DNA of 64,000 nt from assembly GCA_021234155.1 (NCBI GenBank), contig JAJEKV010000031.1, forward strand, positions 8,568,748-8,632,747, given 5' to 3'. The stretch is from Isoetes taiwanensis (lineage: Eukaryota > Streptophyta > Lycopodiopsida > Isoetales > Isoetaceae). The position numbers and the translations under genes are program-made. The notes under the pieces were generated by a model. That model saw only the letters and a list, made by a program, of their open reading frames with translations, had not been told where the DNA came from and did not search any database. Below are positions 42,173 to 55,175 of the stretch, in pieces (the first letter of the stretch is position 1; each line of letters begins with the position of its first letter).

Positions 42173-45100
42173 CTAGAGGCCTAGGCTCAGGGGAACGACA
42201 ACACCGAGAACATATGGAAGAGCAGAGTCCGCCGAGGCCACGTCCGGCAAGGAACCTGTTCGAAGAATTTGGACCCATGACCCCAGAAGAGGAATTATCC
42301 CAGATGAGGACGGACCTTGAGCAGATAAAGGCTTTGCTAGCCGCACAAGCAGGAGCGGGTTCGGTGGGTAACGCTCAACTGCCGCAAGCATCAGCTCGGA
42401 AAACAAGTAGGGACAAGAAGAGGAGCAAGAGAGGAAGGTCCCCCAGCTCGGACTCCTCCGACTCAAGCTCAGATTCAGACTCCGATTCCGAGGAAGAAGA
42501 AGAGCAGAACCAGGACCGAACAGATGGAAGGCAGAGGAACACTCCAGACGGAAGACAAAGGGACACAAGAATCTCTGATTACCAGAAGAAAGTAGACTCT
42601 ACATTGGGAAATGTTTGGAAGGCCAGGAAACTCGAGCAATTCTCAGGTGAGAATAGGTCAGGCATGGAGGCAGAGGCTTGGCTTGACGATATGAGTGAAT
42701 ATGGCAATGCCTATGGTATGAAGGATAAGGATAAAGGTAGGGTGGCAACAACGAACCTGAAAGGAGCAACACGCATTTGGTGGAAGGGTTATGCCAAGGC
42801 TCATGGCTTAAGCAGGGATGCTTGCAGGTTCAAGAAGTTTGCTAAAGCCTTCAAGCGCCATTACGTTCCAAGGGAGCACAAGTCCACCATGATGCAACAG
42901 TTCTATAGGCTCCAACAGGGAAACAAATCAGTAGAGAAATATACAGAGGAATTCATGAGGCTGAGACTCTATGTACCAAAGTTGGGTGAGAAGCATGCAG
43001 TAGAAAGCTATATTGAGGGCCTGAATGATGAGATCCGTAAGCTTGTAAGGGCAATAAACCCTAAGACAGTATCAGAAGCAGAGTCCAAGGCAATAAGCTT
43101 GCAAGGAACAGGACCACAGAATAGCGGGCAGAGGCAGCAGTATTACAAGGATAAAGGCAAGGCAACAGGGAGTTATAGCCCTAGAGCAGCCAGTCCAGGC
43201 CCAGCTAAAGCCCCATATGGGGGCAACCAGGGGAAGCAGCAGGAGAAGAAACAGGTGTCCTTTAAGGACAAGCAGGAAGGGTCAAACTACTCCAAAGCGG
43301 TGCGATCCTTTTTGCAGGCTATGCCCAAGGAGAAGAGACAGGAGTGCATAGATAAGCAGCTTTGCTTCAGGTGCTTCCAGCCAGGCCATAGGATAGCGAA
43401 CTGCCCCTATGTCATGAGTGCAGCACTAGCAGAGTTGGGAGATTGGGACACTCTGTCTGACGACAACGGCGAGGAAGGCCGCGACTACATTCAGGGTGAG
43501 TGTCATATCTTTGCCGCAATAGATACAGAGCAAGCAGAGAGCCAGTATAAGGTAATTTCCACAGTAGGGAAGGCCAAGGCCAAGTCATTTATAGTCCTGA
43601 TAGACTCGGGAAGTAGCCATAATTTTGCATCCCCCAGAATGGTTCAAATCTTGAAGTTGAAACCATTGAAGTCAAACCCGAGGCCCGTTGTGCTAGCAAG
43701 CGGAGCAGTAAGGCAGACGGCAGGCAAGAGAATTAACTTTGACATCGACTTGCCAGGGATTAATATCCAGATGGGGGCAGAGGTAAAATGGGCATTGGCA
43801 AATACGACTTGATCATAGGTATGGAGTACCTTGGACCGGCAGGGGCCATCATTGATTGTGGAAAGCGGAAAGTGACCTTCCCAACGCCCGACGGCAAGAT
43901 CATTGAGATCACAGGTAAAGAAGTTGTTCCCATCATGCAGTGTATGTCTTCTAAGCGGCTGTTCAAGTGTATCAAGAGTGAGCAAGTAGCATACATCTTT
44001 AAGCTCGAGATTGAAGAGCCGGAGTTAGAAGAAAGTGAAGAAGATAAAGTGCTCAACAAGTTGCCCAAGCAGATAGCTAGCTTGATCACGGAGTTCCACG
44101 AGCTCTTCCCGGATGAGATCAAGCAGCTCCCTCCTTATAGGGGAGTCGAGTGCGAGATAGCACTCGAACCGGGAACAAAGCCGACAAGCAAGGCTCCATA
44201 TAGAATGACAACGCAGGAGTTGACGGAGCTAAAGAAGCAGTTGCAGGAGCTGCTCGACCTAGGTTTCATTAGACCTAGTGTCTCGCCATTTGGAGCGCCC
44301 ATTCTCTTCGTTAAGAAGAAGGATGGTAGTTTAAGGATGTGCATAGACTATAGGCAGTTGAATAAGCACACCATTAAGAACAAGTATGCACTCCCAAGAT
44401 CAGACGACTTGATGGATCAGCTTCAAGGAGCAAGGATCTTCTCCAAAATCGACTTAAGGTCAGGTTATCATCAGATCCGGATAAAGGAAGAAGATATCCA
44501 TAAAACCGCCTTCAGGACGCGGTATGGGCATTATGAGTTCATCACGGTAATGCCTTTCGGCTTATCAAATGCCTCCGCGACGTTCATGAGGCTCATGAAC
44601 GATATCTTCAGGGAGTTCCTAGACACCTTTGTGATTGTTTTCTTTGATGACATTTTGGTGTATAGCAGATCCCTTGAAGAGCATGTACAACACTTGAGAA
44701 GAGTGCTGGAGAAGTTGAAGAGGCACCAGTTGTACGCCAAGTTGTCGAAGTGCCACTTCGCAATGGAGAAGGTGGAATACCTTGGTCATGTGATCTCAGC
44801 AGAAGGAATCTCGACAGATCCCGCAAAGATTGAAGCAGTAATTCAGTGGCCGGCGCCGAAGAATGTGCATGAGGTCAGGAGCTTTCTCGGGCTATCTGGG
44901 TACTATAGGCAGTTCGTAAAGAACTTTGTTAAGATAGCGGCCCCGTTAACAGACCTGACGAGGGCAGAGAAGATGAAAGATTGGGCAGAGCATTGGCACA
45001 AGAAAGCCCAAAAGGGGTTTGAATTGTTGAAAGAAGCTCTGACGACAGCCCCTGTCTTGACCCTGCGGGACCCAAAGAAAGACAAGCTTGTAGCAACAGA

Positions 45101-45609
45101 TGCGAGCAAGATAGCTACAGGTGCGGTGCTTATGCAAGAAGAGCGTGTGGTAGCGTATGACTCTAGGAAGATGAACGACGCCGAAACGCGCTACCCTACG
45201 CATGATCAAGAATTGCTTGCGGTTGTCAGGGCGTTAAGAATCTGGAGGCACTATCTCTTGGGAAGGAAGTTCCAATTAGATACCGACCATCAGAGCCTCC
45301 AGTATGTATTCACGCAACCACACCTTAATCTAAGGCAGCGGAGGTGGATGGAGTTCCTCGAGGAATATGACTTTGATATAGTCTACAAGCCGGGGAAGCT
45401 CAATGTAGTAGCAGATGCGCTTTCAAGGCACTCCCTGACAACTAGAGTGCATTGCAATGCAATTTCGACGCTCTCCAGCGACTTTGGTAAGAAGATTGAA
45501 GAGACCTTGCCAACGGATGTGGATTTCAGAGAAGTATGGGCAAGCCTCTCTAGGGAGGCTAGAACAGATAAAGAACGGGAAGCCTTCAAGCATTATAAGA
45601 AGGAGGGCA
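42163..45609 (+). pseudogene. Copy C gag-pol, one frameshift, truncated at the end of RNase H
   Basis: First frame 42163-43812 (549 codons): N-terminal part with an S/D/E-rich tract, Retrotrans_gag, the zinc knuckle [15 protein letters not shown] and the protease DSGSSHNFA site. Near 43785 two extra A residues (GGTAAAATGG versus GGTAATGG in copy A) shift the frame. The second frame, 43788 on, has reverse transcriptase ([51 protein letters not shown]) and RNase H ([50 protein letters not shown]). Homology stops at 45608; the rest to 45704 is LINE-derived. Group: Ty3/gypsy chromovirus, since copy A ends in a chromodomain. Confidence 0.92.
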
Positions 45610-45845
45610 CTGGTCCTTCGGTGTATGCACTGGTCCACATCTATGTGCCTGCACATTCCATAGCGAGAACCACTAGGGTTGCTTGTCTTTCCAGCAGGCT
45701 TTGAGTCGCTGCGGGCCCATCGCCACTGCCAAAGCAAGGTTGGGCAGCCGGGCTTCATCCATAGCCACCACCTTCTGGAAGTAAATAATGTGACGTTCCA
45801 GCGCAGCCCTCTGTAATGGAAGGAAGCCTGTCAACCATCATTCAT
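45610..45845 (-). pseudogene. LINE C-terminal fragment
   Basis: Minus-strand translation gives QRAALERHIIYFQKVVAM and DEARLPNLALAVAM, the region after reverse transcriptase in plant LINEs. It continues the frame left near 47800, so the stretch 45846-47795 interrupts the LINE. The junction to copy C has no poly-A, which suggests a rearrangement rather than LINE insertion. Confidence 0.55.
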
Positions 45846-47795
45846 TTAAATTAAGAATATGTCTTAATATTGGGAATTTTAAATTCTTTCTATTTCTGTC
45901 TCATCCGTTGTTTCCCCCGCTTTTTGCCCCGTCCGTCATTTCCCCCCTTTTTGTCCCGCCTAATTTTTCATTCGTCTCTCCTCCGCTTTTTTCCTTTTCG
46001 CTTTTTTCTTTTCTGCTGTCCGCTTTTCCTCCGCTTCCCCCATTTATTTATTTTTTCTAACGCAATATGGCCTTCTTCCCCTTTTACTTTTTTTCAACGC
46101 CCTTCTTCCCCTTTTATTTTTCTCTGCGCCTCCGGCTTCTTCTTCCGCCTTCTTTCGGCTTCTTCTTCTTCCACCTTCTTCTTCTTCCAGCTTCGTTCGG
46201 CTTCTTCTTCTTCTTCAAGAATTTCGCATGGTTCTCTGCAGGGTTTGTTTAACTACAGCATGTATTTACTAGTTTGTGGGTTTTCTGCACAGTTTGCCTA
46301 ACTACGTATGCATCTCAGCCTTCTACATGCAGTTTGCCTTCTATTTGCAGCTTGCCATGAGTAGCTTCCATGACGCTGGCTTTGGAGAAGGGATACATCA
46401 CAAGTCGAATGCATATAATGATTTTTCTGTTGTTTTTCTTTTGAAGAGTAGTTTTGCAATATAACTCCAGCTTCACTAGGCTCATCTTCAATAATTTTGT
46501 TTCTAAAATTTGTCTTTGGTGGGTGCTATGGCGAACAGTTAAAGCAGTAAAGCAGATGGATGTGAGGAGGCTAGGGCTTATGATGTAGAGAGAAAGCAGC
46601 AGCAACACTATGGAATGGATAAATTTTGGCAGTGTAGAACTTAAAAGCCTATATTTTGGTACTATGGAGAGAAAGCAGCAGCAGCACTATGGAATGGATG
46701 TGAGGAGGCTAGGGCTTATGATGCAGAGAGAGAGCAGCAGCCAACACTATGGAATGGAAGTCCGACTACTCTGCTCAGCTGCAAAGACACTAAAACGATG
46801 ATGGATTTAAACCCTCTTGCACTGCATTTTCGACAAGTAACAGGGCAGCTTCTTGTATTCACCAAAACAAGAGGGTTCCGGCAAGAGGGTTCCGGCAAAA
46901 CAAGAGGGCAGCTTCTTGTATTCACCATACTGAAGACGCAAGCCCTAATGCAAGCAGATATAGGAATTGAGCTGAAACTGGAAATGGGTCTAGTGCAGAG
47001 AGGGGCTGAGTGACTGCTACGGGATGAAGCGACAAAGGGGCTGAGGAAAAGCAAAAAAAGCTATATTTCTGCTATGCTTCTTCTTCTTCGTCCTCATCCG
47101 CCTTGTTTGGCATGCCCAGGGGTAAAGCTTTCCCTGTTTATCAGGGCACAGGGGGCAGTACTGGGCCGGGGCTGGGTTTTTGCCATAGCCATGCTTGCCA
47201 AAAAGGCTTTATTGTGTTCTATTTTTTCGCATAATAATTTGGGATGTATTTAGTTTTCTCCATAAATAACCAGATTGGAAGTTTTTTTATGCTTCCGAGA
47301 GCTCTGTTATGCCTGAGAAATCGCGCCAAGCGCGATTTCTTTCTGACTTCACTTTTAACAATTGTCTCTTTTATCAATTTTAGAGGACCTTACTTTTATT
47401 ATTTGGATGGGTAATCGAGCTTTATTTGGCTAAAATACTATAATTCTAGATTTGTGATTGTTAAAAAGATGTGAATATTGGATTGATTTCATGTTTGACA
47501 TACCTTATTACTTGCTTAAAATTGTAAAAAAAAGTGATTATTTCTCTTGTGATGTTAATGAAGAATTTGTTATTTCAAGTATATTTGTTGTTAATGTTAT
47601 ATAATCTATTGATGTCAATTTTAAGCAAACAAGGCCTTCCCTTGCCTTATTTAATGTAAATGCGATAAAATACCAAAATATTCAACATAAATTATAGTTT
47701 TGTAAATGCACAAAATAGAATTAAAAAGCACGAAATGTGCTAAAAATAATCCTTATCTGGCGCGATTTTGGAATAGACATAATCCCAAAATATAT
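45846..47795. other. Unclassified insert in the LINE with CT-rich and short tandem repeats
   Basis: 45890-46225 is rich in CTTCTT and TTTCCCC. Two near-copies of a block with GGAATGGATGTGAGGAGGCTAG and AGAGAAAGCAGCAGC occur at about 46555-46615 and 46665-46750. CTTCTTGTATTCACC is duplicated at 46850 and 46911. An 11-bp hairpin AGAAATCGCGC / GCGCGATTTCT lies at about 47318-47342. I see no gene and no clear termini. Confidence 0.5.
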
Positions 47796-48732
47796 GAATG
47801 ATGGTTTGTCTCCTGGAGCAAGATCTGATATGGGACCGTGGACTTCACTCCCAGTGCCCGGGCCAAGAAGGCCTTCTGTACCTGCTCTAGATCGGCCCCC
47901 ACACTTCTGCCCCATAGAGGAGGACCGGTTCAAGCAAGGCCCTGAACAAGTGTGCCTGGTGACCCCATGCATACAGCTCTGCCTTGTGACTGTTGTTTTG
48001 CATTGCATACAGGGCTTTCCAGCCTGCAGTGACCCGTAACCTGATGGATGCATCCCAGTGTGTGGTAGTAGAAAACTCAATGCCCAAATACTTATAAGAC
48101 TGAGCCACCTCCACTACCTGTCCCTGATAAGTGAATGAGGGAAGGCGTGGGTGCCGGGATGATGGGACCAGCAGCACCCTTGTCTTGGCCAAGTTAACTC
48201 TCATGTCGAAATTGGCGTAAAGTGTCCAAAGCATCCGGTGGCGTTGCATGTCCTCTGGGGTATATGCGAGCAGGTCAACATCATCAGCATATATGAGTTG
48301 CCGGATTATGTGGTGCATCAACTGGCGCCTCCCAGTTGCTCATTAGCCATTCTTCTAGCTTGTCAATATACAAGCCGAAGAGCGTCGGGGATAGAGGGCA
48401 GCCCTGGCGCACCCCAATGCTACTAACAACGGGCTCCCCCGACAGTGTGAGATGACCGGAGCAAGCCTCGTATAGTCTGTATATAGCATTCTGCAAGTCG
48501 ACAGGGGTCCCTAGCTGTCTCAATCTGTCCAACTTATCCCGAGGCACTGTGTCAAAAGCCTTTGCGAAATCCACAAAGCAACAGTACAGATTCTGGCGTT
48601 GATTCCGGCTATCCTCTATGAGTGTTCGCAGAGTGAAGATATGGTCAATAGTAGAATGCCGAGGGCGGAAGCCTACCTGCGTGAGAGCCCGCACTTCTCC
48701 ATCCTCTGCCCAAAGTGTCAGTCGCTGCTCAA
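47796..48732 (-). pseudogene. LINE reverse transcriptase, C-terminal two thirds
   Basis: On the minus strand: VGFRPRHSTIDHIFTLR, CCFVDFAKAFDTVPR, GVRQGCPLSPTLFGLYID, then in an adjacent frame LIYADDVDLLAYT with the YADD catalytic motif, and YKYLGIEFST, AEVWGP. A frame change lies near 48290-48320. The rest of the domain is at 51527-51826, beyond the LTR element inserted at 48733. Confidence 0.88.
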
Positions 48733-51521
48733 TGTTTGGATTCTTGGCATACACCCTGCAGCAGCAGTCCATGACTGCCGGATGCTACAAAGCTGCCATG
48801 CTCATGATCACAAAACAAGAACAAGGGGAACAAATATGTACAAAGAATGGAGTGAATGAACGTGAGCTAATGAGGCTCTCCAAATTTGAGATAAAACCTG
48901 AGTACATCTGAAGAGGCTCCGGTCTAATATAGTGTAGACCGCAAATCTGAGCCGTACATCTAACTAATCTAAGCCATACACTTAAGTTAACCTAAGCATG
49001 CCAAGTGTCAGTCTGCCACCACTGACACCTAACATGTGCATGCACAATGTTAACCACTAGGTGGTTAACACTGCCTCCCCCTAAAAGGTTTTTAGCACAG
49101 AAACATGTACAGACTTTTATAAGATAAGTCTGACAATAACAACATGGTGCCAAAAATTTTAGGGGCGAAAATGATGGTAATGGTTGGGTTGTGTCGCCGT
49201 AAAAGATCTTCATGAATGCGTCGATGACGAATAAGATCCGAATGAATGTCGATGCAGAACATGGATCATAGGAACTGGGGCAAGAAAAATATGAGGACTA
49301 TCTCCTTATATCATGGGGAAGTCCATTTGAACAAACAATGCCCAAAATTTTACTTAAAAACAAGTATGATAGGGGGCTTAAAAAAAATAAGCACCATAAA
49401 AGCGTGCCCCGTGAAGCCATAAGTGAGCGTGAGCGTGGGCATCAGTGTGGCCCGTGGGTCAGCAGCGTGAGCATGGGAAATAAAAAGCATGAAGAGCGTG
49501 GCAAAGCGTGGGCCTTAAAAAACAGAGCGTGGGTTTTGTGAGGACAAAAATTACAGAGCATGGCTGTTGCGTGGTCAACCTGCGTGGTCAATTTGCGTGG
49601 TCAATCGTGGGCAAAAATATAGAGCGTGGGCTGTAATCGTGACTTTTTAATTAGCGTGGCCGTGAGCAGTTATCAGCCAGCAAAATTATTTTGCCCGTGG
49701 CGTGGAGCGTGACCCTAGCCCGTCAGCGTGGGCGTGACCCTAAAAATGGCAATTGCCTTTTTAAGTAGATGTCTCAAAAACAGAGCGTGAGGCCAAAAAT
49801 ACAAACGGCCGGCTATGCGGTGCGATTCTTGCTATTTGCAGGCGATATGGTGGCGAATGGAGCCAAATATGTGGCTTGAAGTGCGCAGGCAGAAGGTAAA
49901 GGCGGATAGGATGCCGAATTTGTAGCTTCTTTAGATAGGAACTGGCCGGATGTGCTAGAACAGAGCCATTTGTTTGCAGAAAGCGGTGCTGCCGGGTAGA
50001 TTGATGCAGAGGGAAAATAGTGGCTGCTACTTGGAAGCACAAAGCTTTAGATATTGGACTTTGCCCCGCAAGGATGGTCGAATCCTCTTAAGTGATGAAA
50101 TCATTTGCTTCTTTTGCAGATAGCACAGATTAAGGAGCCTGAAAGAATCTGACCTGAAACGTGCGGGCTTGGAGAGATAAAATATCTCACCCACAAAGAT
50201 TTTCGAATCCAGTTGTTTACTTGTTTACAGGACAGCTTTAAGAAAGCCGACCTGTTGCATCAAAGAGCCACTGATAGATGAGCTTGCTGGAGTTGCAACC
50301 GGTACATGCTGGAACAGATGGATGGGGGCTAGCCCAGGTGCTGGCCCTCTGAAAGAAATCAAGAAGAAGGTAGACGAATTTGAGGCCGAAATACCTGAAG
50401 AAAATCCTTCTCCTCACATGTTTTGCCGAAAAAAACAGAGTGCAAAAGGATAACCATGCCGGAACTGGACTGGTGAACTGAATAGAGCTTCAGCAAGTTG
50501 GAAGATCTGTGTGATTCAGTGGGCTCTATATGAAAAATCCGGCAGCATAGTTGCTTGAATCTGCGCCAACTCTGCGGGTATCTGTGGTAATTTATAAGCT
50601 CAAGAAACTTCTGGAACTCGTGTATGTGCAGGAGCTATGGAGACAAAATACTGGCTTTGAAGATTGCAGAAGAAAACCGTGAATCTAAGCAGCCAGAACT
50701 TGAACATATGGGCTCAAAGGGGGCTAGCCGAGTGCTGGCTTTCTGTAATTAAACTGAAGAAGAAATGATAAAGAATATTTTTGGTGTGCAAAAGCACGAA
50801 TCTGATAAAACTGAGAGAAAAACAGGGGATAAGGAAAAGAGGATCAAACTGTTGTTTTTTCTGAAGATCTTGCATAGAGGAGTGCTGTCACCACTCCAGA
50901 AATCCTGGAACTGCAAACTGTGCTTGCTGCACTTGAAAAACAGAGTCTTGAGAACAGTACGAAATTAAATTTGATCAGCTGGCAGAATCATCAGCTGTCT
51001 GGAAAAACAAAGGCCTCCAAGCGGATACACAAATCGACTTGGTTGGGCAACTAAGGAAACCTAACAGGGGAAGAATAGTATACAAGAATTCGTCAAAACG
51101 GGGAAGAATGGGAGCAGCAAGACAACAGCAAACAGCAAGGGTAAAGAAAGTGATCACGAGCGAACCCGGCATAACGGCACCAATGTTTGGATTCTTGGCA
51201 TACACCCTGCAGCAGCAGTCCATGACTGCCGGATGCTACAAAGCTGCCATGCTCATGATCACAAAACAAGAACAAGGGGAACAAATATGTACAAAGAATG
51301 GAGTGAATGAACGTGAGCTAATGAGGCTCTCCAAATTTGAGATAAAACCTGAGTACATCTGAAGAGGCTCCGGTCTAATATAGTGTAGACCGCAAATCTG
51401 AGCCGTACATCTAACTAATCTAAGCCATACACTTAAGTTAACCTAAGCATGCCAAGTGTCAGTCTGCCACCACTGACACCTAACATGTGCATGCACAATG
51501 TTAACCACTAGGTGGTTAACA
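48733..51521 (-). mobile_element. Small non-coding LTR retrotransposon inserted in the LINE (2789 bp)
   Basis: Two 338-bp LTRs (48733-49070 and 51184-51521), flanked by CTCAA (48728-48732 and 51522-51526). Removing it restores the LINE frame (AKLLAGILE joined to QRLTLWAED). Minus orientation is supported by a polypurine tract GGGGGAGGCAG next to 49070 and by a 22-base site at 51161-51182 resembling the 3' end of a tRNA (closest in my memory to tRNA-Asp, with differences). No protein domain is seen in its 2.1-kb interior, so it is LARD-like. Confidence 0.9.
49390..49800. repeat. GCGTGG-rich repeats in the LTR element interior
   Basis: The words GCGTGG, AGCGTGG, CGTGGGC and CGTGAGC occur about twenty times in 400 bases at irregular spacing, alternating with AAAA-rich spacers. 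I see no frame or known motif behind this. Confidence 0.65.
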
Positions 51522-51526
51522 CTCAA

Positions 51527-53947
51527 GAATCCCGGCAAGCAACTTGGCAAAGACAGAACTGACCATAATGGTACGATAGTTGGCTGGGCTGTGGGGGTCC
51601 CCTGCTTTGTATTGGGCACAACTCTACTGGTAGTCCAGTGCGGGGGGAAGCCTTCTTGCAATGCCCTGTTGATGAGTGCTGTGAGAACCGGCACCATTGG
51701 GGGCCCGACCCACTTGAGAAGCTCTGCCTGCATACCATCCAAATCTGCTGCCTTCCCGTTAGCGAGGCGTTGCAGGCCCATTATGACATCCCTTCGCAAT
51801 GACCCGATTGCTAGGCCTCGCCTCATGGAGGTACCGGGTGCCCGCTTCCCATTGGGTTATATAGTCACGCAAGTATCTCACCCATTGTTCCGGGTAATAT
51901 TTCTTGTGGGTCGGGGCTTACTCAAGACCTTTCTCCGTAAGGTCCTAGGATGGCGGTCTAGTAGACCAAACATCTGTTTCTGAGTTCAAAGGTACCGGGC
52001 TTTCTTGGTCTTGAGGAAGGAGCGGTATTGACGGATGGCCTGCGCGGGCGAATGGTGGGGTCCATCACTTGGCGGAGCCATCGTTTTGCTCCCGACATTA
52101 GCCATCGAACCGGGCCATTGTGGGGAAGGTGGTTGCAGCCCCTGTGGATCGCCGAGCGGCCTCTCCCAAAGCATATGTCCCCTACCCTCGGGAAGGAGCT
52201 GGTTTAGGCCGGGTCGTCTGGCTGTTGAAGTGTGGGGAGCTGCGGCACTCCCGCAGCTCATGCTCAAGCATCCTCGCGATAGACCGGCCGCATGATCATA
52301 GTCCGGCCTTAGCAACCGTGGTACATGAGGTGTTGGGGCAATGGGTGCTCGGTTGGCCGCCAATCTATCTGCAAGAACGGGGCTGGTGGTCGAGTCTACT
52401 TCCTCGTCCCGCCACTGTCCCCGAACAATCAAGCGAGTGATCAAGTGTAGGCATTGCTTTCGTCCGCTATGCGTAATCCACCACACCGGTGCAGTTCCCT
52501 CCTCGTCTACAAGTGAAGCGGCCGAGGATCGACCACCGTGCCAGCCCATTGCAAATGACCAGTCAAAGATATCGCCCGAACAAGCGGTGCCCGGCCATAC
52601 CGTGTCACCGATCATCATCCGCGCCTTGGCCAAACCATCTCTGCGGGGTCCATTTGCAACACATCCTCAGCTAGAGGTGCGAATTTTGGGATCTGCTCTG
52701 CCCCTGTGCGCGCATTGAAATCTCCAAGCAACATGACCTTGCCCAATTGTCTGTACTGCTGTATGTCATCATATAGATCGACATAGGGCTCCTGCCTGTC
52801 CACATCCAAGTGCGTGTGGTAAAAGTTGCTCTCAGCATGTGGGAAGTAGCAAGCCGCCACAAAGAGAGGGCTGCCATCGCCGTTGACTTTCGCATCCGCG
52901 TGGGTATCATGCCTTGTGCTCGTCGCTTTGCACAGGGAGACCGATTGGGCCAAGGCTGTCCGGTAGTAACACGCAATTCCTCCGTGTCCTCGTTTCCTGG
53001 TGCACTCATTGAAGATGGAGTAGCGCTGGTATCCCGCAAATCGGTAGCTTGTGACCAAAGATGTTCCCATGTTTCCATGAGGAAGATAAGGTTTATGTCC
53101 ATGGCGGCCAATTGAGATCGCCCCTTACGCCATGGAAAGCCACGGCAATTCCGGGATACCACCACCGGCGAGGCACGATCCCTATTTAGTGGCATGCATC
53201 GCCACTTCAGGTCCGGGTAGTAGTGGTGGTCCTGTGGGGCGGCGGATGTGGATGCCAGGCGGCCCCTCCCCTCGGGGACTCGAGGGGCGGAGTGCTCGCA
53301 TCCCCTGCTTGGTCGTCTCGAATTCCCGCATCCTTCCCCGGACCAGCCCCGCTGCCCCTCCATGTCTGCGGCAGTCCCTGACTTTGGCCAGCTCATGCCT
53401 TCGGGTCTCTTGTTGTGCTGGGGTCAAGTCCCGGTCAACGTACAGAGCCATGCCCTTCAACTTCCGGCCCTGACGCAGGATGGCCACCCGCTCTGGCACG
53501 CTCTCAACTGTGAAGATGACCACCCGGGGCGACGGGGCCAATTCCATGACGACTTCGCGCTTTCCAATGGTCACAGTGCCGGGAACATCATCCGTCCAAG
53601 ATCCGTAATGCGAGTCGAAGTGAGATGTTCTCCCGACTCCTCCGTCAGGCCTCGCACTACCACATTGCGGCTCCTGCGTCTCTGTTCCTGGAGTTCGGCG
53701 GGGGCCGCACCAGGTGTTGGTTGAGGTGGGTGAGGCATAGGCTGTGGCCGGCGCCTGGGTGGTGGCGGCCCGGCGTGATCTGATGTGTCCGCAGCAGGTG
53801 TTGCAGGTTGACGCCCTGTAGGTTGGTGGGTTCGCGGGGTTGGTGTGTTCTTTGCTGTGGTTTCGCTCTCCGAGTCCGAAGCTCGGCCTCTTGCGGGGCG
53901 TTGTCATGTCTTGCCATCTCCCCGCGTGCAATGGCAGAGTTGCTCAT
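51527..53947 (-). pseudogene. LINE ORF: nucleic-acid-binding/endonuclease/RT start, frameshifted
   Basis: Read right to left: a proline- and arginine-rich N-terminal protein (53182-53947, with ERVAILRQGRKLKGMALYVD), an AP-like endonuclease (52615-53396, with NLIFLMETWEHLW, GGIACYYR, VMLLGDFNARTG), a linker (51986-52633), and the RT N-terminus (51527-51826, NGKAADLDGMQAELLKW, FPPHWTTSRVVP). Several frameshifts separate these. The endonuclease GDFNA motif and the RT motifs identify a plant LINE. Confidence 0.8.
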
Positions 53948-54482
53948 GTGCCTCGCCTGGAGGCCCTTTGCCTTGCTTTTGGCAACGGCGGCCTTAGCTC
54001 CCTCGTGAGCTCCATCCGCTAAATCCCTTACTCCTGAGCGCCATTACGCACTGGCTAGCTTCCAAAGCAGCCTGGACTCCTTGTCTCACAGTGGCGGCCT
54101 CCGCAACCTCCTGCGGAGGGCGGCTTGTGCTCCGTGCGGGGCCTTAGCCTCCTCAACCTGCGGCCGGATCCGGGGACGGGGGTTAGTTCACAGTGTCTCC
54201 TGCTCTACCCTCCCATCTGTCCCGGAAGGCGTCCCGCTTCCATAGTTTGCCAACAAAGAGCGGTGTCTACACACCCCTCATATCCTCCCGCAAGCTCCTG
54301 CCGGTATTCTTTGTCTGTCAAATTGTAGCAAGTGTATGCTATCATTCTGCCTGTTAAAATGCGATCCTCCAATTACGTGATTCGTCGTTTTTTATCGCAC
54401 CAACTGCCTGCGCAACATCAGAGATGTTATGTTCTCCACCTCTGTCGGGAGGCCACACTATAAAAAGCATGCACCGCTGGCC

Positions 54483-54833
54483 TCAACCCTCGCTGATGCG
54501 GCTCCAAGGTTCGACTGGCGGATTGCCTGTGTGGCCCACCTGTCGGGTCGACTGGGCCTTGGCTCGGGCCTCCCTCTTCATGGAAGACGTCTCTCCCTCT
54601 GCCCGAGGCCTCTTCCTTGGTGGCCCCGCTTCATGGTCTTCCCCAGAGGGCTCTGCCTGCGTGGGGTCAACCGGTGGTTGGTGTGTTTGAGCCTTCCCAG
54701 GATGGGTTGGTGTGGTCTGAGGTAGCTCACCAACCAAGTGTGGGTCCACACACGGGACTGTGTCTGTGGCCATGACTTGGGGTATGACTTGGGCCGGCTG
54801 CCACAAAAACTGGGTGTGTACCGGCTGCCACAA
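54483..54833 (-). pseudogene. Possible LINE ORF1 N-terminal part
   Basis: A minus-strand frame of 116 codons is rich in P, Q and basic residues (PPRKRPRAEGE, a possible nuclear signal). It lies between the LINE promoter-like repeats and the LINE ORF, in the same orientation. No domain is recognised. Confidence 0.4.
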
Positions 54834-55175
54834 AAACCCCTAGCACACAGCCCGGAAAAGTGCAGATTTGAGCACTGAAACAAAGACAAGTATGCAGGTA
54901 TCATACACCGTTGGAAAGCTCTCTGAACCAGCTTTCCAATAAGCTCAAGCACTTGAAAATTTGACACTGTATGTGAGAGATACAGTCCGTCGAAGTGTCT
55001 ACCGGTTGCCACAGAAACCCTAGCACACAGCCCGGAAAAGTGCCAATTTGAGCACAGAAACAAAGCCAAGCATGCAGGTATCATACACCGTTGGAAAGAT
55101 CTCTGAACCAGCTTTCCAACAAGCCCAAGCACATGAAAATCTGACACCAGATGTGAGAGATATGACCGATCAAAA
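54818..55175 (-). repeat. Two ~180-bp tandem repeats, probably LINE 5' monomers
   Basis: Blocks beginning TACCGG(C/T)TGCCACA at about 54818 and 54999 align over 180 bases, with shared phrases TAGCACACAGCCCGG and ATCATACACCGTTGG. A partial third copy lies at about 54790. Their place at the 5' side of the LINE suggests promoter monomers. Confidence 0.6.

Larger units (their letters stand above)
37749..45609 (+). mobile_element. Chromovirus copy C internal region, truncated in RNase H/integrase
   Basis: Order: primer site, hairpin pair, TATA, histone H3 gene, hairpin pair, TATA, ORF2, candidate splice acceptor, gag-pol. Homology to copy A ends at about 45608 (AAGAAGGAGGGCA), before the integrase zinc domain, where LINE sequence begins. 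No 3' LTR is seen in the window. This copy has the only intact H3 gene here. Confidence 0.9.

Noticed and set aside
43780-43812. Programmed frameshift between gag and pol in copy C
   Set aside because: Copy A reads through in one frame; copy C simply has two extra A residues.
45790-45802. TGTGACGTTCCAG resembling the LTR start
   Set aside because: The surrounding sequence codes for the LINE C-terminus on the minus strand and does not continue as LTR.
45836-47803. 12-bp inverted ACCATCATTCAT at both ends of the LINE insert
   Set aside because: It is short, lies partly in LINE coding sequence, and has no target duplication.
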